Shown here: positions 63,100 through 64,000 of the stretch, piece by piece
Position numbering within the stretch: the stretch's first letter is position 1
Layout of the letters: each line of letters starts with the position of its first letter
Source of the DNA: Welwitschia mirabilis
Lineage: Eukaryota > Gnetophyta > Gnetopsida > Welwitschiales
Direction of reading: 5' to 3'
DNA length: 64,000 nucleotides
Assembly (NCBI GenBank): GCA_051453625.1
Contig: JBOZIK010000001.1
Coordinates: 166,704,712 to 166,768,711, forward strand
Position numbers and translations under genes: made by a program
Notes under the pieces: model-generated
Seen by the model: only the letters and a program-made list of their open reading frames with translations
The model's database searches: none
What the model was told of the DNA's origin: nothing

Positions 63100-64000
63100 G
63101 TAACCAACATTTTTCACTAAGCTCTATTTAAACCTGACAAGTAACAGATCCTCTAAGGGTTTGATCGGATTCTTAAGGGGTCAACTGGACCTATATAAAA
63201 AATTTTCATATCTTTTTCTCAAGGGATGACCAGATTCCTAAGGAGTTGACCAGACCTGTACAACAAATTATCAAATCTTTTCATTGAGGGGTTGATTAGG
63301 CCTAAGCTAAAAATGTTGCATCTTTTTTTATAGTAGATCAACCGGATATAAATGCGGTCAACTGGTCTTAGACATATGTGGTCGACCAAATCCTAGATGG
63401 AGTTGACTAAACTCAGAGACATAAATAACTCAGGTCAATTGAAAGAAGACAGGGTCAACTGACTTTAGTGATGGCACTCAATGAAGTCAACCAAATGTTT
63501 TAAGGGATCGATCGATCATGACGGAAATGAAATTTCTTGGTCTATTTCCTAAACCTTACCTTCCTATTTTAATACATTAGATTATTAAATTCACTTGTAA
63601 AACCCTAAAATCTATCTTGTATATAGATCACAGCTATCACAATCATGAGTCATCCTTGTGTGGTGGACCAAAATCGAAAAAGCATCTTATTACTATTAGT
63701 TCTTTGGTCAATCGGTTTTCACTATATGTAGTTGGATTTATGACATTATTTTTAGATAATGTAGTACTATCTTTGCTCAAATTCAGATCTAGTAAAGCTT
63801 ATGCATTATGACACACTATTAACATTAAAAAGAATTTCTTTAAAGATTGAGACTGAGCCTTTAAAAGTTTGATGGTAAAGATTACAAGTTAACCTGAAAA
63901 ACTTGGAAAGTAAGCAACAACGATTTGGATAAGGCTTGGGTAGAAGTTGATTACTAAGAGTGGATTAAGGAATTTCCTAAACCACTATAAATCATGTGTT
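63100..64000 (+). mobile_element. Part of a copia-type LTR with palindrome array (E4)
   Basis: 63159-63512 holds GGTCGACC-type 8-mers in doublets. Near the window edge, AACCACTATAAATCATGTGTT-like sequence at 63979-64000 resembles a block common near the end of plant copia LTRs. The element is not the Ty3 to its left. Its start and 3' end are unseen. Confidence 0.5.
63159..63512 (+). repeat. GGTCGACC palindrome-doublet array, right edge
   Basis: Starts at 63159/63179, 63224/63244, 63290 (partner decayed), 63336/63356, 63380/63401, 63433/63453 and 63485/63505. Paired starts are 20-21 bp apart; pairs are separated by 24-46 bp. Confidence 0.8.

Overview
This is plant nuclear DNA: mostly AT-rich, repeat-dominated, with spliceosomal GT-AG introns, Ty1/copia and Ty3 retrotransposons, tRNA-derived SINEs, microsatellites and N-filled assembly gaps. 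Old, heavily mutated LTR elements, sparse genes and an apparent 34 kb intron point to a large-genome seed plant, most likely a gymnosperm. That placement is inference; no marker gene fixes the species.

Host genes. (1) At the left edge, minus strand, two candidate terminal exons of an unrecognised gene (348-675). (2) At 6245-7486, minus strand, an intact single-exon gene for a secreted leucine-rich-repeat protein, with a TATA box and an ABRE-like G-box upstream. It is the only clearly GC-rich island. (3) On the minus strand, a four-exon gene for a predicted plastid membrane protein of about 159 residues. Exons 1-3 lie at 57924-56855 and the last exon at 22911-22774, so intron 3 is about 33.9 kb including gaps and holds nearly all the copia elements described here.

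Retroelements inside that intron, left to right: a truncated Sirevirus-like copia gag fragment (E1, 24717-25555); a short copia LTR (25735-25913); a broken Tork-like copia on the minus strand (TA, 28690-31562); a full-length Sirevirus-like element on the plus strand (E2, 31563-40855); a relative on the minus strand abutting it tail to tail (E3, 40857-49279); and a complete but gag-less Tork-like element on the minus strand (TB, 51310-55484) with 5-bp target duplications and a SINE inside its 5' LTR. To the right of the gene, 59054-63060 is a decayed Ty3 element of Athila/Tat type, followed by part of another copia-type LTR (63100-64000).

Most striking signal. The E2 and E3 LTRs, their post-pol regions, an insert inside E3 and the right-edge LTR all carry arrays of degenerate 8-bp palindromes (GGTCGACC, GGGCGACC or GGACGTCC). 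In array after array these occur as doublets whose starts are 20-22 bp apart, with a longer and often regular distance between doublets (22/34 in one array, 22/49-50 in two others). The spacing is preserved although the spacer sequence is not. Both Sirevirus-like elements also keep an extra ORF downstream of pol.

Several 100-N gaps are flanked by near-duplicate sequence, so parts of the E2 interior and the 14-16 kb region may be assembly artefacts.
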